NCBI GenBank assembly: GCA_020059785.1
Contig: JAGVBL010000015.1
Location: 1 to 6,967 of the forward strand
Reading direction: 5' to 3'
DNA from: Ignavibacteriales bacterium
Lineage (GTDB): Bacteria; Bacteroidota; Ignavibacteria; Ignavibacteriales; Melioribacteraceae
Length of the DNA stretch: 6,967 nucleotides
Positions 1 to 6,220 of the stretch are shown piece after piece; position 1 is the stretch's first letter; every line of letters starts with the position of its first letter. The notes below the pieces were generated by a model that worked only from the letters and a program-made list of their open reading frames with translations, was not told the origin of the DNA and did not search any database. The translations under genes and the position numbers were made by a program.

Positions 1-1884
1 ATCGACATTCTTAAGATTATTACCCGTTGCACCGTTTAATTCTATGAATTTTCCGTTACTAAGTTTTCGTGAACCTGGAATATCAATTCGTTTTTTATTT
101 TTTAAGTACTGAATCGTCAGTGAGTTAATTCCGTTTTTAGATTTAATAATCTCATCCGTATTTCCTCTTACACAAACCTCTCCTCCGTGTTCACCGGCAT
201 ATGGACCAAGGTCAACTATATAATCAGAACTTTCAATCGTTTCCCTATCGTGCTCAACAACTATAACGGTGTTTCCAATGTCGCGTAAATTTTTAAGTGA
301 ATTTATAAGCTTAACATTATCGGATTGATGTAAACCAATACTCGGTTCATCAAGAACATACAAAACTCCTGATAGCTGTGAACCAATCTGTGTTGCCAAT
401 CTAATTCTTTGCGATTCTCCTCCTGAAAGTGTATTTGCTCTTCTATCAAGTGTTAGGTAATCAAGTCCAACATTTATCAGGAATTCCAATCGCGATGTAA
501 TTTCCTTTAAAATTTGTTTTGCAATAAGTTCTTCGCGACCGGTAAGTTTAATATTCTTAAAAAACAGGAAGCATTTTTCAATCGATACAAATGTTATTTC
601 GGCAATATTTAAGTCATTTATTTTTACTGCAAGTGGTTCTTTTTTTAGTCTTCCACCTTTACAAGTTGAGCAGGTTTTAGTATTCATAAAAGATTCAGCC
701 CACTCACGTATTTTATTCGAAGATGTATTATCATAGTAATGTTTAATGTAATTGATAACACCCCCGAACTTATGCATATAAGTAACTGTTCTACCTCCAC
801 CGTATGTATATTTGAAAGGTATTTTTTCTTTAGAGCCATGTAAAAGAACTTCCCATTGTTCGGTACTAAAATTCTTCAATGGAGTATCGTAATTGAAACC
901 GTATTTTTCAGCAATACTTTCAAGTTGATTGAAGAACCAGATATTACGCGGCTTACCTAAAGGAGCTAATCCTTCTTCATTAATTGTTTTATCTTTATCT
1001 GGTATTATCATTTGAATATCGAGTTCTTTTTTCTCCCCGAGTCCGTCGCAATCGGGGCAGGAACCGTATGGCGAATTAAATGAGAATGAATTAGGTGCTA
1101 ATTCCTGGAATCCTATTCCACAATGTGCACATGCAAAGTTTCTACTATACCAATGATCTTCTTCTCCGTCATTTATTATCAGGTTACCATTTCCGTAATT
1201 TAACGCTACTTCTACGGATTGACGAATTCTATAACGTGAAGTTGCATTTACTTTCATCCTGTCAACAACAATTTCAATATCATGAGTTTTATATCGATCA
1301 ACCTTAAAATCATCAATAATTTCTTTTACATCACCATCTACTCTTACTCTTAAAAAACCGTCTCTAATAATTTCCTGAAAAAGTTCCCGGTAATGGCCTT
1401 TTCTTCCCCTAATAACCGGTGCAAGGACCTGAATTTTCTTATCATCAAATTCATTTAATATAGTCTCAATAATCTGGTCAGAGGATTGCTTCTCAACCGG
1501 TCTACCACAATTGTAACAAAATACTTTTCCAACTCTGGCATACAACAATCTTAAGAAATCGTAGATTTCTGTAACAGTTCCTACTGTAGATCTCGGATTT
1601 CCTGCAGTTGATTTTTGCTCTATTGATATTGCTGGACTTAAACCCTCTATCAAATCGACGTCAGGTTTTTCAAGTATATTAAGGAATTGTCTTGCATAGG
1701 AAGAAAGAGATTCTATGTACCGCCTCTGGCCCTCTGCATAAATTGTATCGAATGCTAAAGAGGACTTGCCGGAACCGGATAGCCCTGTAATAACTACAAA
1801 AGAATCCCTGGGAATTTCAAGATCGATATTCTTGAGGTTATGTTCCCGGGCCCCTTTAATTAATATTTTATTAAACAAGTCCAT
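1..1884 (-). CDS. uvrA: UvrA, excinuclease ABC subunit A (partial, N-terminal 628 residues)
   Basis: UvrA is the damage-recognition ATPase of nucleotide excision repair; it loads UvrB onto distorted DNA in the cytoplasm. The ATG at 1884 opens an uninterrupted frame of 628 codons to the window edge. Visible motifs: Walker A GLSGSGKSS (residues 34-42, Lys40); a CxxC at 123/126; a zinc module with CAHC (252-255) and CPDC (276-279), matching the first zinc finger of E. coli UvrA; another CxxC at 405/408; ABC signature LSGGESQR (486-493); Walker B ending in DEP (512-514); and the H-loop His545. The UvrB-binding and insertion regions lie between Walker A and the signature, as expected. The frame leaves the window at NNLKNVD, just before where the second Walker A should be. 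About one third of a usual 940-residue UvrA is therefore missing to the left. No defect is seen. It is transcribed divergently from the yigZ-like gene. Identification is certain. Confidence 0.98.
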   Translation of the reverse strand, partial: MDLFNKILIKGAREHNLKNIDLEIPRDSFVVITGLSGSGKSSLAFDTIYAEGQRRYIESLSSYARQFLNILEKPDVDLIEGLSPAISIEQKSTAGNPRSTVGTVTEIYDFLRLLYARVGKVFCYNCGRPVEKQSSDQIIETILNEFDDKKIQVLAPVIRGRKGHYRELFQEIIRDGFLRVRVDGDVKEIIDDFKVDRYKTHDIEIVVDRMKVNATSRYRIRQSVEVALNYGNGNLIINDGEEDHWYSRNFACAHCGIGFQELAPNSFSFNSPYGSCPDCDGLGEKKELDIQMIIPDKDKTINEEGLAPLGKPRNIWFFNQLESIAEKYGFNYDTPLKNFSTEQWEVLLHGSKEKIPFKYTYGGGRTVTYMHKFGGVINYIKHYYDNTSSNKIREWAESFMNTKTCSTCKGGRLKKEPLAVKINDLNIAEITFVSIEKCFLFFKNIKLTGREELIAKQILKEITSRLEFLINVGLDYLTLDRRANTLSGGESQRIRLATQIGSQLSGVLYVLDEPSIGLHQSDNVKLINSLKNLRDIGNTVIVVEHDRETIESSDYIVDLGPYAGEHGGEVCVRGNTDEIIKSKNGINSLTIQYLKNKKRIDIPGSRKLSNGKFIELNGATGNNLKNVD

Positions 1885-1961
1885 TTTGATAAATTTGCCA
1901 AAGTTCAATTTGTTATTTTAGATAAACAGAAAACTAAAATCAATTTTCCAAAAATATTTTT
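1885..1961. other. Divergent intergenic region between uvrA and the yigZ-like gene
   Basis: These 77 bp are very AT-rich and must hold promoters for both divergent genes. The minus-strand candidate is listed separately. On the plus strand only a poor candidate is visible: TTGCCA at 1895-1900, with the AT-rich TATTTTAG at 1914-1921 resembling the TAnnTTTG element of Bacteroidota but badly spaced. I see no hairpin or RNA gene here. Confidence 0.5.
1915..1943 (-). promoter_or_regulatory. Candidate sigma70-type promoter for uvrA
   Basis: On the minus strand TTGATT (1943-1938) and TAAAAT (1920-1915) are separated by exactly 17 nt. They match 4 of 6 and 5 of 6 of the classical -35 and -10 consensus. 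Transcription would begin near 1908, giving a leader of about 24 nt before the uvrA ATG. The region is so AT-rich that chance matches are likely. No LexA-like operator was recognised. Confidence 0.35.
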
Positions 1962-2588
1962 TTGAAAGAATTACCATCTCATATAACAACAATTATTGAT
2001 AAAGCTGAATTCCAGTTCAAAGAAAAAGGGTCTCTCTTTATTTCTCAAGTATTTCATGTTCAATCCGAAGAGACAGCTAATAATATTATTAAAGAGACAA
2101 GAAAAAAATATTTTGATGCTACACATAATTGCTATGCATACAAACTTAGTAATTGTGCCACCAGGTATTCAGACGATGGAGAACCAAATGGTACTGCCGG
2201 AATACGAATCTTCAATGCTATTGCCCATGAAAATCTCTCTAATTTACTGGTGATTGTTACACGATATTTTGGAGGGACAAAACTTGGTGTAGGTCCTCTT
2301 GGTAAAGCTTATTATGATTCTGCAATTGAAGTACTAAAAATTTCTAACAAAATTTCGCAGCAACTCTACTTACATGCATCAATCCAATTCGACTTCGAAT
2401 TTTCCAATCTTGTTCATCGAATGATTTCCAAATTCTCGGTAAAAATAGAAAAAACTCAATTTTCCGATTTCACAATAATTGAGTGTTTAATTCCACATTC
2501 GGAAAGAGAAAATTTTGTAAATGAATTGACAATCAATTCCCTTTCTAAAATTAAAATTGAGCTTACAAATCTTAGCCGCTACTTATAA
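1962..2588 (+). CDS. YigZ / IMPACT family protein (UPF0029), TTG start
   Basis: This 208-residue cytoplasmic protein belongs to the YigZ/IMPACT family. Eukaryotic IMPACT acts on translation control through Gcn1/Gcn2, but the bacterial role is poorly defined. The family core is clear: F-D-A-T-H-N-C (residues 51-57), SDDGEPNGTAG (70-80) and VTRYFGGTKLGVGPL (99-113), followed by a C-terminal ferredoxin-like portion (about 135-205) typical of the YigZ N+C architecture. The start is TTG at 1962. The only upstream in-frame stop is TAA at 1935-1937, and no ATG or GTG lies between it and 1962. The next part (around SHITTIIDKAEFQFKEKGS) already matches the usual family N-terminus, so the TTG start is likely right. 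No Shine-Dalgarno is visible. Length is normal for the family. It is divergent from uvrA and separated by 127 bp from the iron genes, so it is probably its own unit. Family assignment is firm; function is not. Confidence 0.93.
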   Translation: MKELPSHITTIIDKAEFQFKEKGSLFISQVFHVQSEETANNIIKETRKKYFDATHNCYAYKLSNCATRYSDDGEPNGTAGIRIFNAIAHENLSNLLVIVTRYFGGTKLGVGPLGKAYYDSAIEVLKISNKISQQLYLHASIQFDFEFSNLVHRMISKFSVKIEKTQFSDFTIIECLIPHSERENFVNELTINSLSKIKIELTNLSRYL

Positions 2589-2645
2589 TCCTCCAAATGA
2601 TAAGATTATGATTATTTTTCAATAAAAAGCTGACAAAAATTTTTA

Positions 2646-2658
2646 ATCAGATACTGAT
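2646..2658. repeat. Perfect inverted repeat ATCAG-ATA-CTGAT, possible weak terminator or operator
   Basis: Arms of 5 bp (2646-2650 and 2654-2658) flank a 3-nt centre, and ATTTTATTT follows. As RNA it would form a short weak hairpin with a U-rich tail, so it could end yigZ transcription. As DNA it could be half of a regulator site just upstream of the promoter candidate. The stem is too short and AT-rich for a confident terminator call. Confidence 0.25.
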
Positions 2659-2664
2659 ATTTTA

Positions 2665-2696
2665 TTTGACTTTATGTCAGGAAGAGTCTAATTTTA
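2665..2696 (+). promoter_or_regulatory. Candidate Bacteroidota-type promoter for the fur-feoA-feoB cluster
   Basis: TTTG (2665-2668) and TAATTTTA (2689-2696) are separated by 20 nt. This fits the TTTG-N19-21-TAnnTTTG pattern known for the primary sigma factor of Bacteroidota, with one mismatch at the last base. The same stretch also reads as TTGACT (2666-2671), 17 nt, then TAATTT (2689-2694), a weaker sigma70-type match. Transcription would start at about 2703, leaving a leader of only 13 nt before the GTG at 2716 or 25 nt before the GTG at 2728. It is the best promoter candidate in this gap. Confidence 0.45.
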
Positions 2697-2704
2697 TGTA
2701 GACT
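2685..2704. promoter_or_regulatory. Inverted repeat overlapping the promoter, candidate Fur-family operator
   Basis: AGTCTA (2685-2690) and TAGACT (2699-2704) are perfect 6-bp inverted arms around 8 bp (ATTTTATG). The repeat covers the promoter's downstream element and the predicted start point, where a bound repressor would block transcription. It does not match the E. coli Fur box closely, so the link to the adjacent Fur-like protein rests on position. Two CTAAAT direct copies follow (within 2702-2715). Confidence 0.35.
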
Positions 2705-2715
2705 AAATCTAAATA

Positions 2716-3183
2716 GTGGACAAATTTGTGACGCATGAAGCAGCAATAGAGGAATTCCGCCAATATCTGAAAAAGGAAAAGCATAGAATTACACCAGAAA
2801 GATTTGAAGTTCTTGATTATGCATTGGACTATGAAGGACATTTTGGTGCAGATGAACTATATGTAAGAATGAAAAGTAACAGTTCTAATGTTTCCCGTGC
2901 TACTGTATATAATACTTTAGAACTTCTTGCCTCGTGTGAATTACTTTCCAAGCGGAATTTTGGTGAAAATAAAACCCGTTACGAATCAAACTACGATCGG
3001 AATAGTCATGACCATCTTATTTGTATCAATTGCGGTGCAATTAAGGAATTTTCAGAACCGGAAATTGAAAAAATGGTAAAAGAAGTTGCAGAGAAACTTG
3101 GTTTCGAACCTACAGGTCACTCATTCAATATTTTTGGTAAATGTTCGAATATTAATTGTAAACATAATAAAAATGCCAAATAG
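2716..3183 (+). CDS. fur: Fur-family metal-responsive transcriptional regulator
   Basis: This 155-residue DNA-binding protein has the Fur-family layout. An N-terminal winged helix (about residues 12-92) has recognition helix NVSRATVYNTLELL (58-71) and the ending TRYE. The dimerisation domain (about 95-150) contains HDH (98-100), CINC (103-106), His135 and CSNINC (143-148). Cys103/106 and Cys143/148 match the structural zinc site; His42, His98, His100 and His135 are at positions expected for sensing-site ligands. The usual acidic residue in the H-x-L-E stretch is Asn here (HSFN, 135-138). The start is GTG at 2716; a second in-frame GTG at 2728 is possible, and neither has a clear Shine-Dalgarno. 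The stop overlaps feoA by 11 nt. Followed by feoA-feoB, it is most simply an iron sensor (Fur) controlling its own operon. PerR, Zur or Mur cannot be excluded from sequence alone. Confidence 0.9.
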   Translation: MDKFVTHEAAIEEFRQYLKKEKHRITPERFEVLDYALDYEGHFGADELYVRMKSNSSNVSRATVYNTLELLASCELLSKRNFGENKTRYESNYDRNSHDHLICINCGAIKEFSEPEIEKMVKEVAEKLGFEPTGHSFNIFGKCSNINCKHNKNAK

Positions 3184-3400
3184 CACGTTAGATAAAGCAA
3201 AAAAAGGAAAGATTGTTACAATTGTAAATTTGCCTTCTGGTAATATCCGATCTCAATTAATCAGGCTGGGCTTAACAGAAGGCGGTACTATAAAATGTTT
3301 AGAAAGATTACCCGGCGGTACAATTGTCGTTCAAAAAAACCGCCAGGAAATTGCTGTTGGTTACGACCTCGCAAAAAAAATTAAAGTAATTCTTCAATAA
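3173..3400 (+). CDS. feoA: FeoA, small SH3-like ferrous iron transport protein
   Basis: This 75-residue cytoplasmic protein has the FeoA pattern: an opening basic segment (DKAKKGKIVTIVNLP), the R-x-x-L-x-x-L-G-L central motif (SQLIRLGLTEGGTI, residues 27-40), then IVVQKNRQEIAVGYDLAKKI near the C-terminus, the usual strand-turn-strand end. FeoA-type proteins fold like SH3 domains and are thought to bind FeoB and modulate it. I chose ATG 3173, which overlaps the end of fur by 11 nt. This gives the normal family length, whereas the ATG at 3086 would add 29 residues read from the fur coding sequence in another frame. The overlap suggests translational coupling to fur. feoB follows after 8 nt. Confidence 0.93.
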   Translation: MPNSTLDKAKKGKIVTIVNLPSGNIRSQLIRLGLTEGGTIKCLERLPGGTIVVQKNRQEIAVGYDLAKKIKVILQ

Positions 3401-3404
3401 AGGA
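3398..3404 (+). promoter_or_regulatory. Shine-Dalgarno of feoB (TAAAGGA)
   Basis: AAAGGA, partly within the feoA stop codon, lies 4 nt before the feoB ATG at 3409. It is the clearest ribosome binding site in the cluster. It supports the ATG that gives FeoB its long polar N-terminal extension. Confidence 0.6.
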
Positions 3405-3408
3405 TTTT

Positions 3409-5442
3409 ATGAAATCTGATAACATCATTAATGTTGAGAATAACGGTAAATTAAATATTGATAGTTCCGTAAGCGAAATTAATATAAATGAAAAAGTTGT
3501 CCTTGTTGGAAATCCTAACGTTGGAAAGTCCTGCATATTTAATTTTATGAGCGGAATGTACGTTGATGTCTCCAACTTTCCAGGAACAACTGTTTCTATA
3601 ACAAAAAGTCATTTTAATAGTAAAGAAATCTATGATACACCCGGTATCTATGGTGTATCTTCCTTTAATGATGAGGAAAGAGTTGCAAAAGAAATAATAC
3701 TTGATTCTGAGATAATAATAAACGTTGTAAATGCATTACATCTAGAAAGAGACCTTTTCCTTACTCTTCAATTAATCGACATGGGTAAAAAAGTTTCTGT
3801 ACTTCTAAATTTTGCAGACGAGATAAAGAAAAGAAAAATAAAAATAGATACTAAAAAGCTCTCTGAACTTTTGGGCGTTGAAATTATAGAGACCTCCGCA
3901 ATCAATCAAACCGGATTAGATAAAATCAGCTATGCAATTCAAAATGCACGTGTGGGGAATCAGCAGCTTGACCTTCATTTTATGCTTCAAAGTATTATTG
4001 ATCAATCGATTCCTCAATCGGAAGCACTACTTATTTTAGAAGGTGATGAAGAAACAGCAAATAAATATAACGCTGCATGTGGAACACCTGCTCAAAGGGA
4101 AAATATTTATATCGGCAGAAGAAATCGTGTTAATGAAATTGTTGACCAGGTTGAATACCAGGATACTAAATCGGGTGAATTCTTCAATCGAATTGGACGA
4201 TTATCACTCAATCCAAAAACCGGATTACCAATCTTAGGTGTAATCCTGGTACTGGTATATTTCTTTATTGGTGATTTTGTTTCTCAACAAATTGTAAATT
4301 TTACTGAGAATACAATTGGTAAAGGGTTATTTGAATATAATGTAAAATCATTTGTATCTAATTATACCCCCACAACAATAGACGTAAGTATTTACGATGG
4401 AAATGAAAACTTGATGAACATTAAGTCGTTCAATTTCCCCGATGGCAAAAATTCTAACAAACAACTCAGCGATGAATTCGTAAGATTTTCCAACCAGCCG
4501 GGTGCATCTTCAGAATTTCACTTTAGCAATCCATTTGTTCGACTTTTCTTTGGCGAGTTTGGTGTAATAACAATGACGATTACTTACCTATTATTTCTTC
4601 TCTTCCCCTTAGTTATCGGGTTTTATTTTGTTATGGCTTTACTGGAAGACAGCGGGTACCTGCCCCGTTTGGCAACAATGCTCGATAGAACATTTAACAA
4701 AATTGGATTAAACGGAAGAGCTGTTATTCCTATTATGCTCGGTTTTGGATGTATTACAATGGCAAACATTACTACACGATTGTTAGGTTCTGAAAGAGAA
4801 AAATCGATTGTAACTGCAATCTTACAATTTGTAATTCCATGCTCTGCTCAACTTGCTGTTATTACTGTTCTATTAAGCGGTGCAGGAATTAAACCTCTGC
4901 TCATATTTGTCTTTGTTATTGCAACTGTACTTATTACACTTTCTACTATACTCAATAAATTATTGCCGGGTGAAAGCACACCATTATTGATTGATCTACC
5001 TATGATGGGTTTCCCTAAACTTAAAAATGTTTTGAAAAAAACCTATTACAGAAGCTGGGGCTTTATGAAAGAAGCCAGTTTCTGGTTCTTTGTAGGTGCA
5101 TTTGCAGTAGGTATATTTGAAATAACGGGTATTTTGACTATCTGGCAAGATATACTAGCACCTTTAACAACATCCTGGCTTAAACTTCCCAAAGAAGCTG
5201 CTAATGCATTTGTAATGGGTATGGTTAGAAGAGATTTTAGTGCTGCCGGACTATTCGATTTGAATTTAACTTCTATGCAAATAACAGTTGCAATTATTAC
5301 TATAACATTGTTTGTACCATGCATTGCATCTTTTGTTGTTATGCTTAAAGAGCGTGGTATAAAAGAAGGATTAACCGTTTGGGCTGGAACATGGATTACA
5401 GCATTCTTTATAGGCGGATTAGTAGCCCAAATTGTAATTTAA
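3409..5442 (+). CDS. feoB: FeoB, ferrous iron transporter with GTPase domain (variant subtype)
   Basis: FeoB imports Fe2+ across the cytoplasmic membrane, with a cytoplasmic G-protein domain controlling transport. All GTPase motifs are present: G1 GNPNVGKS (residues 34-41), G2 region NFPGTT, G3 DTPG (76-79), G4 NFAD (134-137) and G5 TSA (162-164). A helical domain (about 170-265) follows, then roughly eight membrane segments (near 272-290, 385-410, 437-455, 465-490, 493-515, 557-577, 623-648 and 655-677). The two gate regions carry GFGC (445-448) and IPCSAQ (476-481, Cys478). Instead of the E. coli-like GFGCNVPA and CSAR, the sequence reads GFGCITMA and CSAQ, and it has RRDFSAAG (607-614). 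From memory this resembles FeoBs of Geobacter-like and related anaerobes. At 677 residues it is shorter than E. coli FeoB (773). It has a polar 33-residue N-terminal extension and an enlarged loop between the first two membrane segments (about 291-384). Fe2+ transport is likely but other divalent metals are possible. Confidence 0.96.
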   Translation: MKSDNIINVENNGKLNIDSSVSEININEKVVLVGNPNVGKSCIFNFMSGMYVDVSNFPGTTVSITKSHFNSKEIYDTPGIYGVSSFNDEERVAKEIILDSEIIINVVNALHLERDLFLTLQLIDMGKKVSVLLNFADEIKKRKIKIDTKKLSELLGVEIIETSAINQTGLDKISYAIQNARVGNQQLDLHFMLQSIIDQSIPQSEALLILEGDEETANKYNAACGTPAQRENIYIGRRNRVNEIVDQVEYQDTKSGEFFNRIGRLSLNPKTGLPILGVILVLVYFFIGDFVSQQIVNFTENTIGKGLFEYNVKSFVSNYTPTTIDVSIYDGNENLMNIKSFNFPDGKNSNKQLSDEFVRFSNQPGASSEFHFSNPFVRLFFGEFGVITMTITYLLFLLFPLVIGFYFVMALLEDSGYLPRLATMLDRTFNKIGLNGRAVIPIMLGFGCITMANITTRLLGSEREKSIVTAILQFVIPCSAQLAVITVLLSGAGIKPLLIFVFVIATVLITLSTILNKLLPGESTPLLIDLPMMGFPKLKNVLKKTYYRSWGFMKEASFWFFVGAFAVGIFEITGILTIWQDILAPLTTSWLKLPKEAANAFVMGMVRRDFSAAGLFDLNLTSMQITVAIITITLFVPCIASFVVMLKERGIKEGLTVWAGTWITAFFIGGLVAQIVI

Positions 5443-5448
5443 TTTTTT

Positions 5449-6171
5449 ATGAAACAACACAGCTTACATAAGTACCCATTAATCTGGCGCAAGGATGATT
5501 TTTTTATAAAAATCTATTGCTCTATACCGAACGTTGCAACCGGGATATTGTTAACAACCAGTAAAACTGCTTTCATTATCGATCCGGGTGATGGGATATT
5601 AAGGGATTTGAATCAGGATGTTGGACCCGAAACAATTTTACGTGTCTCGGATATTTTTATTAGCCATGGTCATCACGATCACATTGGCGGAGTCTGGTCC
5701 CTTCTTACATATCTTTCTGTTCTAAGAAGGAAATCTCCCCTTTCAATTTACTTTCCCCAGGGATGTGTTGAAATTGTTAGTATTTATAATGCTTTTAGGA
5801 AAGTTTATGGTAAAGAACTTACTTACTCATTAATTTTGAAACCGATTGCAGATGAAAGGAGTTTTACTAAAAATTCAGTTAGAGTAAAACCGTTCTCGGT
5901 TAATCATAGAGAATTAAGTCCTGATGGAAATACTTCAATCAAGGTTCCATCACTTGGTTTTAAATTTATATATGATGGTAAATCAATTTGTTATGGCGGA
6001 GACACTGCTTACTCAGAAAATTTAGTTAAGTACACAAAAGGTTCAGATTTGGCAATTATCGAAGCCGGTGCAGTAGATGAAGAGAGTTTAAAACTTCATA
6101 TGACAATAGAACAAGCTTCTAATATCGGATTAACTGCAAAAGAATATTTCTTGGTTCATGTTCCCGAATAA
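5449..6171 (+). CDS. Metallo-beta-lactamase-fold hydrolase (RNase Z-like branch), function unknown
   Basis: This 240-residue protein has no signal peptide and is probably cytoplasmic. It has the MBL-fold metal ligands in order: SHGHHDH (72-78; H73, H75, D77, H78), His153 in VNHRE (151-155), GGDT (183-186, Asp185) and a C-terminal His237 in LVHVPE. ElacZ/RNase Z-like features include EAG (205-207) and LHMTIEQASNIGLTA (216-230), which corresponds to the H-x-T-x-x-E-A segment of RNase Z. The conserved core suggests a di-zinc or di-iron hydrolase; the substrate cannot be read. A true tRNA 3' processing role is uncertain because the exosite arm of RNase Z is not obvious. The ATG lies 6 nt after the feoB stop, with no clear Shine-Dalgarno, implying co-transcription and possibly coupling. 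The protein ends only three residues after the last ligand, which is short for the family. Function in iron uptake is a guess by position. Confidence 0.88.
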   Translation: MKQHSLHKYPLIWRKDDFFIKIYCSIPNVATGILLTTSKTAFIIDPGDGILRDLNQDVGPETILRVSDIFISHGHHDHIGGVWSLLTYLSVLRRKSPLSIYFPQGCVEIVSIYNAFRKVYGKELTYSLILKPIADERSFTKNSVRVKPFSVNHRELSPDGNTSIKVPSLGFKFIYDGKSICYGGDTAYSENLVKYTKGSDLAIIEAGAVDEESLKLHMTIEQASNIGLTAKEYFLVHVPE

Positions 6172-6220
6172 TTGTATTTTGCTCACCAAATATTTTAAAC
6201 CACCTTTAATCGAGGAAGTA
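6172..6220. other. Short spacer before the peptidase gene
   Basis: These 49 bp carry no convincing promoter or terminator hairpin. The 3' end holds GAGGAAG (6212-6218), a good Shine-Dalgarno 5 nt or so before the ATG at 6221. The peptidase may be read through from the feo cluster or have an unrecognised promoter. Confidence 0.5.

Larger units (their letters stand above)
2589..2715. other. Control region upstream of the fur-feo cluster
   Basis: This 127-bp non-coding gap lies between the yigZ-like stop and the Fur-family start. It contains an imperfect palindrome TGATAAG-ATTATGA (2598-2611), a small perfect inverted repeat (2646-2658) followed by T-rich sequence, a promoter candidate (2665-2696), and a second perfect inverted repeat (2685-2704) overlapping the promoter. 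The last three are listed separately. No small ORF or RNA gene is evident. The density of symmetric elements fits a regulated promoter, with metal-dependent autoregulation as the likely reason given the genes downstream. Confidence 0.55.

Noticed and set aside
1095..1307. 70-codon open frame on the plus strand inside uvrA
   Set aside because: It lies wholly antisense to conserved uvrA coding sequence, including the zinc module, and its product resembles nothing recognised.
1996..2253. 85-codon open frame inside the yigZ-like gene
   Set aside because: It is an out-of-frame shadow of a clearly conserved family core.
3086..3172. Upstream ATG extending feoA by 29 residues
   Set aside because: The extra part is fur coding sequence in another frame, and FeoA has normal length from ATG 3173.
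3381..3575. 64-codon minus-strand frame over the feoB start
   Set aside because: It is antisense to the FeoB GTPase motifs and has no promoter or ribosome site.
4043..4237. 64-codon frame within feoB
   Set aside because: It is a shadow in another frame of the FeoB helical domain.
5046..5324. 92-codon minus-strand frame within feoB
   Set aside because: It is antisense to the conserved FeoB C-terminal membrane segments; hydrophobic codons read backwards often give such frames.
6158..6220. Alternative upstream ATG for the M28 peptidase
   Set aside because: It would bury the signal peptide behind 21 residues, overlap the MBL gene and lack a Shine-Dalgarno, while ATG 6221 has GAGGAAG and starts directly with the signal peptide.
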